Below, in pieces: positions 8,349 through 16,723 of a stretch of 64,000 nt of DNA. Under the pieces are notes generated by a model that was not told where the DNA came from, searched no databases, and was given only the letters and a program-made list of their open reading frames with translations. Made by a program: the position numbers and the translations under genes. This stretch comes from Paracidovorax wautersii (GTDB taxonomy: Bacteria; Pseudomonadota; Gammaproteobacteria; Burkholderiales; Burkholderiaceae_C), in contig NZ_FONX01000003.1 of assembly GCF_900113035.1 (NCBI RefSeq), positions 186,001 through 250,000 of the forward strand. Reading direction: 5' to 3'. The stretch's first letter is position 1, and every line of letters begins with the position of its first letter.

Positions 8349-9616
8349 GCGGAAATTCTCGTAGCGCCATGCGAGGGCGCCGGGGTCGATGTCGATGGCG
8401 GAACGGGGTCCGCCGGAGGGAAAAGGGAGGCGTTGTCGGCCACCTCGCCCGGCAGGGCGGCGCGGCTGGACGTGAGCGCCCAGGTCAGCACCACCACCAG
8501 CGCGGCGGCGCCGCCGGTGTGCAGCACGGCGGCCACCAGGGGCCAGTCGAGCACCACGTTGGACAGGCCCGTGGCGAACTGCATCAGCGCCAGGCCGGCC
8601 AGCCAGCGGGCCTGCGACGGCAGCGCCCGGGCCCGGCGCAGCCGCCAGACCAGCAGCGCCAGCGCCGCCAGCACCACATAGGCCGCCAGCCGGTGGACGT
8701 AGTGGATGGCCGTGAGCCCGGCGAAGCTGATGTTGCTGCCATCCTGCAGCATGCCCAGCGGGCGCCAGATCTCGAAGCCCTCGGCGAAGGCCATGTCGGG
8801 CCACCAGCTGCCGTGGCAGGTGGGAAAGGTAGTGCAGGCCAGCACCGCGTAGTTGGTGCTGACCCAGCCGCCGAGCACGACCTGCAGCGCGAGCAGCGCC
8901 GTCGTGCCCGCCAGCAGCCAGCGCAGGCCGGAGCCGATCGGCAGGCGGGCCGTACCCAGCGCGGCCTGGGTCTGCCGCACGGCCTGCACGCACAGCAGGG
9001 CCAGCAGCACGATGCCGCCGATGAGGTGCAGCGTGACGATGGCCGGAAACAGCTTCATGGTGACGGTGAGCGCGCCGAACGCACCCTGCAGGCAGACCCA
9101 GACCAGGGTGGCGGTGGGCCACCAGGGACTGAGCGCCGGCCCGGGCGCGGCCACGCTGCCGCCACCCTCACCATCGCCGCCGCTGCGGCGCGCACGCCGC
9201 CACTGGCGCCAGGCGATCACCGTGAGCACGATGATGAGCACGCCCACGCTGGTGGCGAGGTAGCGGTGGATCATCTCCACCCAGGCCTTGCCGTGGGTCA
9301 CGGGGCCGGTCGGCATGGCCTGCTGCGCGGCCGAGATTTCGGCATGCGCGCCCACCGGGCTGGCGTTGCCGTAGCAGCCGGGCCAGTCGGGGCAGCCCAG
9401 GCCGGAATCGGTGAGCCGGGTGAAGGCGCCGAACATCACCAGGTCGAAGGTCAGGAACAGCGTGAGCACGGTGAGCGCCTGCACCCGGCGCAGCGGCGAG
9501 CTGCGGCGGTTGCGCAGCCACACCCAGGCCAGCGGCCCCAGGGCGATGAGCGCCCCCAGCAGCATGAGGCGCAGCAGCGGCGCCAGGTCGTAGAGCGGTT
9601 GTTGCACGTCGTTCAT
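8345..9616 (-). CDS. ctaA: heme A synthase CtaA/COX15
   Basis: Oxidises the C8 methyl of heme O to give heme A. The 423-aa polytopic protein shows [34 protein letters not shown], a second-half repeat with [22 protein letters not shown], and [12 protein letters not shown], the paired His motifs of the family. A low-complexity Gly/Ser/Pro insert separates the two halves and the C-terminal tail is Pro/Ser-rich. Start and stop overlap the neighbours by ATGA, indicating tight translational coupling in the operon. Confidence 0.95.
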   Translation of the reverse strand: MNDVQQPLYDLAPLLRLMLLGALIALGPLAWVWLRNRRSSPLRRVQALTVLTLFLTFDLVMFGAFTRLTDSGLGCPDWPGCYGNASPVGAHAEISAAQQAMPTGPVTHGKAWVEMIHRYLATSVGVLIIVLTVIAWRQWRRARRSGGDGEGGGSVAAPGPALSPWWPTATLVWVCLQGAFGALTVTMKLFPAIVTLHLIGGIVLLALLCVQAVRQTQAALGTARLPIGSGLRWLLAGTTALLALQVVLGGWVSTNYAVLACTTFPTCHGSWWPDMAFAEGFEIWRPLGMLQDGSNISFAGLTAIHYVHRLAAYVVLAALALLVWRLRRARALPSQARWLAGLALMQFATGLSNVVLDWPLVAAVLHTGGAAALVVVLTWALTSSRAALPGEVADNASLFPPADPVPPSTSTPAPSHGATRISA

Positions 9617-10395
9617 GGTTGGGCGGCGGTGGGCGCCGGCAGGTCGGTCTGCGGACGGCCGGGCTGGTCCCAGGAGGACGAGGCGCGCAGCAGGCGATCG
9701 AGGTCGCGCTTGGCCTTGGCGGCGCCGGCGCGGTCCAGCCCGGCGGGAAAGCGCATCATCCAGTGGCCCAGCGGATCGACGAGGTAGAGATGGTCGGCCA
9801 GCGCCTGGCCCGGCGCGGGCTGCAGCCACTGCGCAATCGCGGCCGCATCGGCGCGCAGCACGGTGGCGGTCTGCAGGCCGGGGGCGATGTCGGCCGGCAC
9901 GGGGGCGGCGTCGGACACCAGCCAGACCCAGTCGAGCCGGTCCTTTTCCTTGCCCAGGCTCTCGCGCAGCTGGCGCTGCAGGTAGAGGTGGTTGCGGCAG
10001 TCGTCGCCGCAGGCGCCGGGCGCCACGCTCACCAGCAGCCACTGGCCGGTCAGCTGGCCCAGCGTGCCGGCCTTGCCGTCCAGCGTGGTCACGGGCAGCT
10101 GCGCGGGCAGCGGCGGCTGCTGGGCGATGAGTTCGCCGAAGTTGCGCCGGCCCTCGGGGCGCAGCACGTAGTAGGTGAGGTACGAGGCGATCACCGGCGC
10201 CGCGCAGACCAGCATGACGGCCAGCATCTTCCAGCGGCCGGCGCGCGAGCGCTGGGCATCGTCCAGCGCCGCGCCGGTGCCGGGCAGGCTGTGGATGGTG
10301 AGTCCGAGCGGGTGCGCGCCGTCCGCCGCTTCAGGCGGAGGCGGCAGGCTCGCCGCGTGGGCGAAGGAAGCGTCGGACGATTTGGAACCAGACAT
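9613..10395 (-). CDS. divergent Sco-like membrane protein of the cta operon
   Basis: 260 aa, one N-terminal membrane helix (about 57-78: MLAVMLVCAAPVIASYLTYYV), then a periplasmic domain. Such genes are usually annotated hypothetical. The domain has a Sco-like pattern: LDGKAGTLGQLTGQWLLVSVAP then CGDDC (C129, C133, same C-X3-C spacing as Sco) and DHLYLVDPLGH with H202 where Sco has its copper His. It lies between surf1 and ctaA and overlaps surf1 by 65 bp if the ATG at 10395 is used; a later start is possible. Copper or thiol chemistry for oxidase assembly is inferred. Confidence 0.7.
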   Translation of the reverse strand: MSGSKSSDASFAHAASLPPPPEAADGAHPLGLTIHSLPGTGAALDDAQRSRAGRWKMLAVMLVCAAPVIASYLTYYVLRPEGRRNFGELIAQQPPLPAQLPVTTLDGKAGTLGQLTGQWLLVSVAPGACGDDCRNHLYLQRQLRESLGKEKDRLDWVWLVSDAAPVPADIAPGLQTATVLRADAAAIAQWLQPAPGQALADHLYLVDPLGHWMMRFPAGLDRAGAAKAKRDLDRLLRASSSWDQPGRPQTDLPAPTAAQP

Positions 10396-11143
10396 AGAGG
10401 AGTACCACCAGGCCGCAGAGCCCGAACCATTGGAATGCGTAGCCGTAGTGTTTGGCGACGCCGCTGTCGATGGCGGGCCAGTCGCGCCGCAGCCCCTGCG
10501 GGCCGGCATCGTCGCTGCCGGTCTGCAGCAGCGACAGGGGCGCCAGCGCCAGGCCGTGCTCGGCACCATAGGCGGCGAGGTCGAGATTTTGCCGGATGCG
10601 GGAAGACCCCTCCGGCGCGGCGGTTCCGCCGGGCTCGTAGAGGCGCGAAGGCGGCGCGGCGATCCGGCCCGCCACCTCCACTTCGCCCACTGGCGTGGGC
10701 ACCTCGGGCAGCCGGGTGCGGTCCTGGAAATCGCGCGGCACCCAGCCGCGCTGCACGGCGACCACCACCTCGGGCCGGGTTGCCAGCCTGAGGGGCGTGA
10801 CCACGAAGAAGCCCGGGCGGCCCTGCATCTGACGGTTGTCGAGAAAGACGGTGGCCTGCGGCAGCCACTGGCCCCGCAGCCGCGCCTGGCGGTGCAGGAG
10901 CGCATCGGCGGACCCGGCCTGCGCGCCCCCGGCACCCAGGGCCGCTGCGAGCTGGGCGGCATCCAGGGCAGGCAGCGCCGCGCGCTGGTCCATGGCGGCC
11001 TGCAGGGCCTCCTTCTGCGCGGCCCGCTGCAGCTGCCAGCGGCCCAGCGATGCCGTCAGCAGCACGGCCGCGAGCGCAGCGGCGGCGATGCACCAGAAGC
11101 GCAGCCCCAGGGCGGCGCGCCGGGGACGCGGAAGGGTGTTCAC
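10331..11143 (-). CDS. surf1: SURF1-family cytochrome oxidase biogenesis protein
   Basis: A 270-aa membrane protein with a helix at each end (about 16-34 and 238-258) and the SURF1 domain between them. LGRWQLQRAAQKEAL, RLRGQWLPQATVFLDNRQMQGRPGF (split), VQRGWVPRD and the terminal KHYGYAFQWFGL are family signatures. SURF1 is implicated in heme A insertion into subunit I. It is divergent from the small gene at 11159, with only 15 bp between the starts, so the cta transcript must be read through the opposite-strand gene or restart here. Confidence 0.93.
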   Translation of the reverse strand: MNTLPRPRRAALGLRFWCIAAAALAAVLLTASLGRWQLQRAAQKEALQAAMDQRAALPALDAAQLAAALGAGGAQAGSADALLHRQARLRGQWLPQATVFLDNRQMQGRPGFFVVTPLRLATRPEVVVAVQRGWVPRDFQDRTRLPEVPTPVGEVEVAGRIAAPPSRLYEPGGTAAPEGSSRIRQNLDLAAYGAEHGLALAPLSLLQTGSDDAGPQGLRRDWPAIDSGVAKHYGYAFQWFGLCGLVVLLYVWFQIVRRFLRPRGEPAASA

Positions 11144-11145
11144 GG

Positions 11146-11151
11146 GATAAT
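11146..11151 (+). promoter_or_regulatory. candidate -10 (GATAAT) 7 nt before the 11159 start
   Basis: GATAAT ends 7 nt before ATG 11159, so transcription would start at or next to the start codon (leaderless mRNA). No convincing -35 is visible. Confidence 0.45.
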
Positions 11152-11158
11152 GCCTCGC

Positions 11159-11380
11159 ATGCGATACATAGTGGTGCTGGCTTTTCTGGGCATTCTGGCC
11201 AGCCTGGGCTCGGCCCTCTTCTTCATGATGCGCAACGGCCGCGACAACCGGGCCCGCAGCGGCTACATGGCGCGGGCCCTCGCGCTGCGCGTGGCCTTGT
11301 CGATTGTGCTCTTCCTCGGTTTGCTCGCCGCCTGGAAGCTGGGCTACATCCAGCCCACGGGCCTGCCGGCCGGCAAGTAG
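11159..11380 (+). CDS. small twin-transmembrane protein (DUF2909-like, 73 aa)
   Basis: Two hydrophobic helices (MRYIVVLAFLGILASLGSALFFMM and ALRVALSIVLFLGLLAAWKLGY) joined by a basic loop RNGRDNRARSGYMAR. Size and layout fit the DUF2909 twin-TM family of betaproteobacteria; function is unknown. It is the only plus-strand gene inside the minus-strand cta operon, between ctaE and surf1. A -10-like hexamer lies 7 nt upstream and a bidirectional terminator follows, so it forms its own transcription unit. A role in oxidase assembly is guilt by association only. Confidence 0.75.
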   Translation: MRYIVVLAFLGILASLGSALFFMMRNGRDNRARSGYMARALALRVALSIVLFLGLLAAWKLGYIQPTGLPAGK

Positions 11381-11397
11381 CCCGGGACCTCGCCACC

Positions 11398-11430
11398 AAA
11401 GAAAAAGCGCCCTCGGGCGCTTTTTCTTTT
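11398..11430. terminator. bidirectional intrinsic terminator
   Basis: AAAAAGCGCC (11402-11411), CTCG loop, GGCGCTTTTT (11416-11425), then CTTTT. The A and T tracts make it functional in both directions, ending the 11159 gene (plus) and ctaE (minus). Confidence 0.85.
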
Positions 11431-11450
11431 GGCACGGCCACGTGAGCCGG

Positions 11451-12332
11451 TTAGAACCAATAGACCAGCACGTAGAGGCCCAGCCACACCACGTCCACGA
11501 AGTGCCAGTACCAGGCCGCGCCCTCGAAACCGAAATGGCGCTCGGGCGTGAAGTGGCCCTTTTGCAGCCGCAGCGTGATGAACAGCAGCATCAGCATGCC
11601 GATGAACACGTGGAAGCCATGGAAGCCCGTGAGCATGAAGAAGGTGGAGCCGAACACGCCCGAGCTGAGCTTGAGGTTCAGGTCGTTGTAGAGGTGGTAG
11701 TACTCGTAGCCCTGCACGCAGAGGAACACGAAGCCCAGCACCACCGTGGCCCACATGAAGCCGACGGCGCGCGAGCGGTGGCTTTCGCGCAGCGCATGGT
11801 GGGCGATGGTGAGCGTCACGCCCGAGGTCAGCAGCAGCGCCGTGTTGATGGTGGGCAGCCAGAACGGGCCCACGGTCTGGAAGGGCTCGACGATCTCCGC
11901 CGGCGATGCCGTGGCGCCGGTCGCCATGCTGGGCCAGACGGCCTTGAAGTCGGGCCAGAGCAGCGCGTTGTCCAGGCTGCCCAGCGCCGGCACGGAATGC
12001 GCTCGCGCCCACCACAGGGCCGTGAAGAAGGCACCGAAGAACATCACCTCGGAAAAGATGAACCAGCTCATGCTCCAGCGGTACGAGAGGTCGATCTTGT
12101 GGCCGTAGAGCCCGCCCTCGCTCTCGCGCACCGCGTCGCTGAACCACTGGTAGAGCACGAACAGCCACCAGGCCAGCCCGAGGGCGAGCGAATACTTGCC
12201 CCAGTCGTGGCCGTTGATCCACTGGCCCGCGCCCAGGATCACGAAGAAGAGGCCCGCCGCCGCCATCACCGGGTGGCGCGATTCGGCGGGCACGTAGTAG
12301 TAGGGCGTGGTGCCGGGGGTGGATGCGCTCAT
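11451..12332 (-). CDS. ctaE: cytochrome c oxidase subunit III
   Basis: A 293-aa polytopic subunit of the aa3 oxidase. YYYVPAESRHPVMAAAGLF begins the protein; SWFIFSEVMFFGAFFTALWWAR, LTIAHHALRE, QGYEYYHLYNDLNLKLSSGVFGS (split) and FHGFHVFIGMLMLL are typical. The terminal WHFVDVVWLGLYVLVYW motif is intact. It follows the DUF2970 gene by 59 bp and is ended by the bidirectional terminator at 11398-11430. Confidence 0.96.
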   Translation of the reverse strand: MSASTPGTTPYYYVPAESRHPVMAAAGLFFVILGAGQWINGHDWGKYSLALGLAWWLFVLYQWFSDAVRESEGGLYGHKIDLSYRWSMSWFIFSEVMFFGAFFTALWWARAHSVPALGSLDNALLWPDFKAVWPSMATGATASPAEIVEPFQTVGPFWLPTINTALLLTSGVTLTIAHHALRESHRSRAVGFMWATVVLGFVFLCVQGYEYYHLYNDLNLKLSSGVFGSTFFMLTGFHGFHVFIGMLMLLFITLRLQKGHFTPERHFGFEGAAWYWHFVDVVWLGLYVLVYWF

Positions 12333-12391
12333 GTCTCAGCTCCTCAGTCTCGGTATTTTTGTGTCGTCGTTCGGTCGTTCGGTCCGGGCCC

Positions 12392-12625
12392 TCAGGCGTG
12401 CACGACCCAGTTCACGGCCACCATCAGCAGCGCCACGAAGAGGAAGGCCGCCACCAGGCCGATCACGATGATGTGCAGCGGCTGGATCTTCTCCAGGTCC
12501 TGCCGGTATTCGGCCCCCTTGCGCACGCCCAGGAAGGACCAGGCCACGGCACGCACGGTGCGCAGCAGCGAGCCCTTGCGCACCGGTGCGGCGGGGGGCG
12601 AAGGGGTGGCGCCGTCCTGTTTCAT
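12392..12625 (-). CDS. DUF2970 small membrane protein (77 aa)
   Basis: A soluble N-terminal half containing KGSLLRTVRAVAWSFLGVRKGAEYRQDLEKI, then one C-terminal helix (HIIVIGLVAAFLFVALLMVAVNWVV). This is the DUF2970 pattern found between cox11 and cox3 in betaproteobacteria. The start overlaps the ctaG stop (ATGA). Likely an accessory or assembly factor of the oxidase; the function has not been established to my knowledge. Confidence 0.85.
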   Translation of the reverse strand: MKQDGATPSPPAAPVRKGSLLRTVRAVAWSFLGVRKGAEYRQDLEKIQPLHIIVIGLVAAFLFVALLMVAVNWVVHA

Positions 12626-13239
12626 GAGCCCGCCTGGGGCAGCTGCGCGGGCGCGGCAGCGGTCGTCTGGGGCGCGGGCGGCGTCTTGCCGCCCACTTCG
12701 AAGAAGGTGTAGGACAGGGTGATCGTGGTCACGTCCCTGGAGAGCTTGGGGTCGATGACGAAGGCCACCGGCCACTGCTTCTTCTCGCCCGGCTCGAGCG
12801 TGTACTGGTTGAAGCAGAAGCATTCGAGCTTGTTGAAATGCGCGGCGGCCTGGCGCGGCGCATAGCTGGGAATGGCCTGGGCCGCCATGCGGCGGTTCTG
12901 CACGTTCTGGAATTCGTACATCACCGTCGTCAGCTCGCCCGGATGGACCTTGACCGAGCGCTGGGCGGGCTTGAAGTCCCACGGGCCGCGCGCGTTGGCG
13001 TCGAATTCGACGGTGATGGTGCGGCTCAGGTCCACCTGGGTGTTGGCGGGCAGTTTCACGTCACGGCCGGCCGTGCCGTTGCCGGGCACCTGGCGCTCGG
13101 ACAGCGACAGGATGTTGATGCCCGTCACCTCGCAGATGTGCTTGTAGATGGGGATGAGCACATAGCCGAAGGCGAACATGCCGGCCGAGATCACGGCCAG
13201 CTTGCCCACCATCTTGAAGTTTTCGCGGCGCAGGCTCAT
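12622..13239 (-). CDS. ctaG: cytochrome c oxidase assembly protein CtaG/Cox11
   Basis: Delivers copper to the CuB site of subunit I. 205 aa: an N-terminal anchor (about 12-30), then a periplasmic immunoglobulin-like domain. The copper ligands C140 and C142 are in LECFCFNQ, and PGE and VDPK blocks of the family are present. The C-terminus has a Pro/Ala/Thr tail (PPAPQTTAAAPAQLPQ). It lies between the 37-aa ORF and the DUF2970 gene, with ATGA overlap to the latter. Confidence 0.95.
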   Translation of the reverse strand: MSLRRENFKMVGKLAVISAGMFAFGYVLIPIYKHICEVTGINILSLSERQVPGNGTAGRDVKLPANTQVDLSRTITVEFDANARGPWDFKPAQRSVKVHPGELTTVMYEFQNVQNRRMAAQAIPSYAPRQAAAHFNKLECFCFNQYTLEPGEKKQWPVAFVIDPKLSRDVTTITLSYTFFEVGGKTPPAPQTTAAAPAQLPQAGS

Positions 13240-13249
13240 GGCAGGGCGC

Positions 13250-13363
13250 TCAGTGCAGCCAGAGCATCTTGGCCATGAAGCCGACGAAGAAGGCGATGGC
13301 GATGGACAAGAGGACCAGGGCCATGCGCAGGTTGGCTTTCTTCTGCTCGGGTGTCGCCATCAT
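13250..13363 (-). CDS. cytochrome oxidase small assembly protein (37 aa)
   Basis: Reads MMATPEQKKANLRMALVLLS then one continuous helix to KMLWLH and a stop. It has a charged cytoplasmic start and a single membrane segment, matching the very short ORF commonly present between ctaD and ctaG in Burkholderiales. It fills the 145-bp gap between those genes. Two in-frame ATGs are adjacent (13363 and 13360). Too short for automatic gene calling; a role in subunit I or Cox11 assembly is inferred from position. Confidence 0.75.
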   Translation of the reverse strand: MMATPEQKKANLRMALVLLSIAIAFFVGFMAKMLWLH

Positions 13364-13384
13364 GTGCCTCGCTTTGCTGCGGCG

Positions 13385-15016
13385 TCAGCCGATCACGCGG
13401 GTGGCGGAAGCGTCGAGCTTCGGCGGCGTCTCGAAGGTGTGGAAGGGGGCCGGCGAAGGCACTTCCCACTCCAGCCCCTCGGCGGCTTCCCAGGGGCGCT
13501 GGGGCGCGGGCTCGCCCTTGCCGCGCATGGCGGGCAGCACGACGGCGAGGAAGAAATACACCTGCATCAGCCCGAAGCCGAAGGCGCCGATGGAGGCCAC
13601 CATGTTGAAGTCGGCGAACTGCATGGGGTAGTCGGCATAGCGGCGCGGCATGCCGGCCAGGCCCAGGAAGTGCATCGGGAAGAAGGTGATGTTGAAGGTG
13701 ATGAGCGAGCCCCAGAAGTGGATCTGGCCGCGGCGTTCCGAATACATCACGCCCGTCCACTTCGGCGCCCAGTAGTAGTAGGCCGCGAACATGGAGAACA
13801 GCGAGCCGGCCACCAGCACGTAGTGGAAGTGGGCCACGACGTAGTAGGTGTCCTGCAGCTGGATGTCGATCGGCGCCATCGAGAGGATGAGGCCGGTGAA
13901 GCCGCCCATGGTGAACACGAAGATGAAGCCCACGGCGAACAGCATGGGCGTCTCGAAGGTCATGGAGCCGCGCCACATGGTGGCGATCCAGTTGAAGATC
14001 TTCACGGCCGTGGGCACCGAGATCAGCATGGTGGCGTACATGAAGAACAGCTGGCCCGTGACCGGCATGCCCGTGGTGAACATGTGGTGGGCCCACACGA
14101 TGAACGACAGGATGGCGATGGACGAGGTGGCATACACCATGGAGGCGTAGCCGAAGAGCTTCTTGCGGCTGAAGGCCGGCACGATCTGGCTGATGATGCC
14201 GAAGGCCGGCAGGATCATGATGTAGACCTCGGGATGGCCGAAGAACCAGAAGATGTGCTGGTACATCACCGGGTCGCCGCCGCCGGCGGGGTTGAAGAAG
14301 CTGGTGCCGAAGTGGCGGTCGGTCAGCGTCATGGTGATGGCGCCGGCCAGCACGGGCATCACGGCGATCAGCAGGTAGGCGGTGATGAGCCAGGTCCAGC
14401 AGAACATGGGCATCTTCATGAGCGTCATGCCCGGCGCGCGCATATTCAGTATGGTCACGATGATGTTGATCGAGCCCATGATGGACGAGGCGCCCAGGAT
14501 GTGCATGGCGAAGATGCCGGCGTCCATCGACGGGCCCATCTGCAGCGTGAGCGGCGCGTAGAGCGTCCAGCCCGCGGCGGGCGCGCCGCCGGGCATGAAG
14601 AACGAGCTGACCAGCATGAGCGCGGCCGGAATCATCAGCCAGAAGCTGAAGTTGTTCATGCGTGCGAAAGCCATGTCCGATGCGCCGATCTGCAGCGGGA
14701 TCATCCAGTTCGCGAAGCCCACGAAGGCCGGCATGATGGCGCCGAACACCATGATGAGCCCGTGCATGGTGGTGAGCTGGTTGAAGAGCTCGGGGTTCAC
14801 GATCTGCAGGCCCGGCTGGAACAGCTCGGCGCGGATCAGCAGCGCCAGCATGCCGCCGATCATCAGCATGGTGAACGAGAACAGCAGGTAGAGCGTGCCG
14901 ATGTCCTTGTGGTTGGTGGCGAACACCCAGCGCCGCCAGCCCGTGGGGCCGTGGTGGTGGGCGTGGTCGTCGTGGTGGCCGGCGGCATGCCCGTGGTTGT
15001 CGAGAACTGCGCTCAT
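13385..15016 (-). CDS. ctaD: cytochrome c oxidase subunit I
   Basis: The catalytic heme-copper subunit, 543 aa. The N-terminus is His-rich (NHGHAAGHHDDHAHHHGP), then WVFATNHKDIGTLYLLFSF. HGLIMVFGAIMPAFVGFANW, WPHPEVY-type FFGHPEVYIMILPAFGII with the His-Tyr crosslink region, VWAHHMFTTGMPV, and DTYYVVAHFHYVL with the heme a3 and heme a His ligands are all intact. KLFGYASMVYA and IAFNxxKMF-like proton-channel residues appear preserved. Upstream ctaC ends 37 bp away; the operon continues into the 37-aa ORF. Confidence 0.97.
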   Translation of the reverse strand: MSAVLDNHGHAAGHHDDHAHHHGPTGWRRWVFATNHKDIGTLYLLFSFTMLMIGGMLALLIRAELFQPGLQIVNPELFNQLTTMHGLIMVFGAIMPAFVGFANWMIPLQIGASDMAFARMNNFSFWLMIPAALMLVSSFFMPGGAPAAGWTLYAPLTLQMGPSMDAGIFAMHILGASSIMGSINIIVTILNMRAPGMTLMKMPMFCWTWLITAYLLIAVMPVLAGAITMTLTDRHFGTSFFNPAGGGDPVMYQHIFWFFGHPEVYIMILPAFGIISQIVPAFSRKKLFGYASMVYATSSIAILSFIVWAHHMFTTGMPVTGQLFFMYATMLISVPTAVKIFNWIATMWRGSMTFETPMLFAVGFIFVFTMGGFTGLILSMAPIDIQLQDTYYVVAHFHYVLVAGSLFSMFAAYYYWAPKWTGVMYSERRGQIHFWGSLITFNITFFPMHFLGLAGMPRRYADYPMQFADFNMVASIGAFGFGLMQVYFFLAVVLPAMRGKGEPAPQRPWEAAEGLEWEVPSPAPFHTFETPPKLDASATRVIG

Positions 15017-15053
15017 CTTGGATTCCTCAATGCGTGGGGGCGGCTGCCGGGCT

Positions 15054-16232
15054 TCACTTGCCGCGCTGGGCCAGGACTTCGGAAGGCTGTACCAGCTGGC
15101 CCGTCTTGTTGGACCAGGCGTTCTTGGTGTAGGTGGCGACGGCCGCGAGGTCGGTGTCGCTCAGCTGCGCCCAGGACGGCATGGCGCCGCCGGCTGCGCC
15201 CTTGAGCAGGATCTGGATCTGCTTGGCGTGGTCTTCGTCCTTGACGATGGCGGAGCCGTCGAGCGGCTTGATCGGGCCTGCGCCCTTGCCGTTGGGCTGG
15301 TGGCAGGCCGCGCAGTTGGCGGTGTATACCTTCTCGCCGCGCGGCAGCATGGCCTCCAGCGTCCAGACCTTGTTCGGGTCGTCGGCCTTGGCGGCGGCCT
15401 TCTTCTTCTCGGCGGCCACCCACTGGGTGTAGTCCTCGGCGGAGACGACCTTGACGTGGATCGGCATGTAGGCGTGTTCCTTGCCGCAGAGCTCGGCGCA
15501 CTGGCCGTAGTAGTCGCCCACCTGCTCGGCGCGGAACCAGGTGTCGCGCACGAAGCCGGGGATGGCGTCCTGCTTGATGCCGAAGGCCGGCACGGCGAAG
15601 GAATGGATCACGTCGTTGGCGGTGGTGATGACGCGCACCTTGCGGCCCACCGGCACCACCAGCGGGTTGTCCACCCGCAGCAGGTAGTCGGCCGGGGCAT
15701 TGGTGAGGTTGCCGCTGTCGGACATCTGGCGCTGGCCCACGTCGAGCGTGGAGATGTAGGCCAGGCCCTCGCCCTCACCGCTCAGGTAGTCGTAGCCCCA
15801 CTTCCACTGGTAGCCGGTGACCTTGATGGTCAGGTCGGCGTTGGTGGTGTCCTTCTGAGCCACCAGCACTTTGGTGGCGGGCAGCGCCATCAGGATCACG
15901 ATGATGAAGGGCACGACCGTCCAGGCGACCTCGACGGCCACGGATTCATGGAAGTTCGCGGGCTTGGCGCCGCGCGACTTGCGGTGCTTCCAGATGGAAT
16001 AGAACATCACCGCGAACACGCCCACGAAGATCACCGTGCAGATGATGAGCATCATCCAGTGCAGGTAATGCTGCTCCTGCGCGATGCGGGTGACGGGCGG
16101 CGCCAGGTTCAGCTGGCGCACGGCCGGGCCGCCGGGCAGGTCCTGCACCGCATGGGCGGCAGTGCCCACCCAGGCCCCGGACCACAGCAGCAAAGAAGCC
16201 AGCGTGTTGGAAATGCTCTTCATAGTTCTCAC
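15054..16232 (-). CDS. ctaC: cytochrome c oxidase subunit II with fused cytochrome c domain (caa3 type)
   Basis: First gene of the cta operon. An N-terminal signal is followed by two membrane helices (about 55-75 and 105-125). The CuA domain has CAELCGKEHAYMPIHV (cysteines near residues 245 and 249, then His and Met). A C-terminal class I cytochrome c has CAACH near 307-311 and a distal Met in GAAGGAMPSW. Fusion of the cytochrome means electrons may come from a high-potential donor directly. The frame begins at a GTG (16232) 5 nt after AGGAAG; ATG at 16223 gives a start three residues shorter. Confidence 0.95.
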   Translation of the reverse strand: MRTMKSISNTLASLLLWSGAWVGTAAHAVQDLPGGPAVRQLNLAPPVTRIAQEQHYLHWMMLIICTVIFVGVFAVMFYSIWKHRKSRGAKPANFHESVAVEVAWTVVPFIIVILMALPATKVLVAQKDTTNADLTIKVTGYQWKWGYDYLSGEGEGLAYISTLDVGQRQMSDSGNLTNAPADYLLRVDNPLVVPVGRKVRVITTANDVIHSFAVPAFGIKQDAIPGFVRDTWFRAEQVGDYYGQCAELCGKEHAYMPIHVKVVSAEDYTQWVAAEKKKAAAKADDPNKVWTLEAMLPRGEKVYTANCAACHQPNGKGAGPIKPLDGSAIVKDEDHAKQIQILLKGAAGGAMPSWAQLSDTDLAAVATYTKNAWSNKTGQLVQPSEVLAQRGK

Positions 16233-16723
16233 TTAACTTCCTGCCTCGATTTGGGGGACCCGTCCCTCGCGGCGCCTGCGTGGGGTCAGGCGGCCGGCAA
16301 GGCCCTGCAAAAATCTCTTGCCAGACGGCCGATGCGCGCCACCGGGCAGCGCCACCGACACGGCCTGGCGGCCCATCGGCCCGGCTTGTCTCCATCCACG
16401 GGCAAGCATGCCCACGCCAGCGGGTGAATGCAATACGCAATAGCCCGGGGCATTGGCACAGCGGCGACGCGAAGGGAAAGCACCGGGGCGCGGCACCGCC
16501 GGGCAGAGGGGAAAAAGCCGTTTCGGCCAAGCGCCCGACAGGCCCTGCGGGCGCTACAGGCCGAAGGCATGAACCAACGGCGGGCCACCACAGCCCCGTC
16601 CGCCAGTCCGATCCGGCCCAGGCCCGCTGCGCGCACGTTGGCGGGCGTTGGGCGCACAAAGACCGAAATTGTAGCCCGCCCTACCGAAATGCCGGGGCCT
16701 GCACGCATGGCCCTGCCGGCGGA
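16233..16723 (-). promoter_or_regulatory. 490-bp leader/promoter region of the cta operon
   Basis: No convincing gene in either strand; the open frames here lack domain features or ribosome sites. The best element is a minus-strand -10, TACAAT (bases 16668-16673, read in reverse), about 440 nt before ctaC, with no clear -35. The long untranslated leader is unusual but unexplained. Confidence 0.35.

Noticed and set aside
8345-9122. Upstream extension of ctaB through the ctaA gene
   Set aside because: Open frame by chance in high GC; the ATG at 8348 gives a standard-length heme O synthase with ATGA coupling.
13178-15205. 675-codon plus-strand open frame opposite ctaD and ctaG
   Set aside because: Its product is His/Glu/Arg-rich without domains; it mirrors the codon bias of the conserved genes on the other strand.
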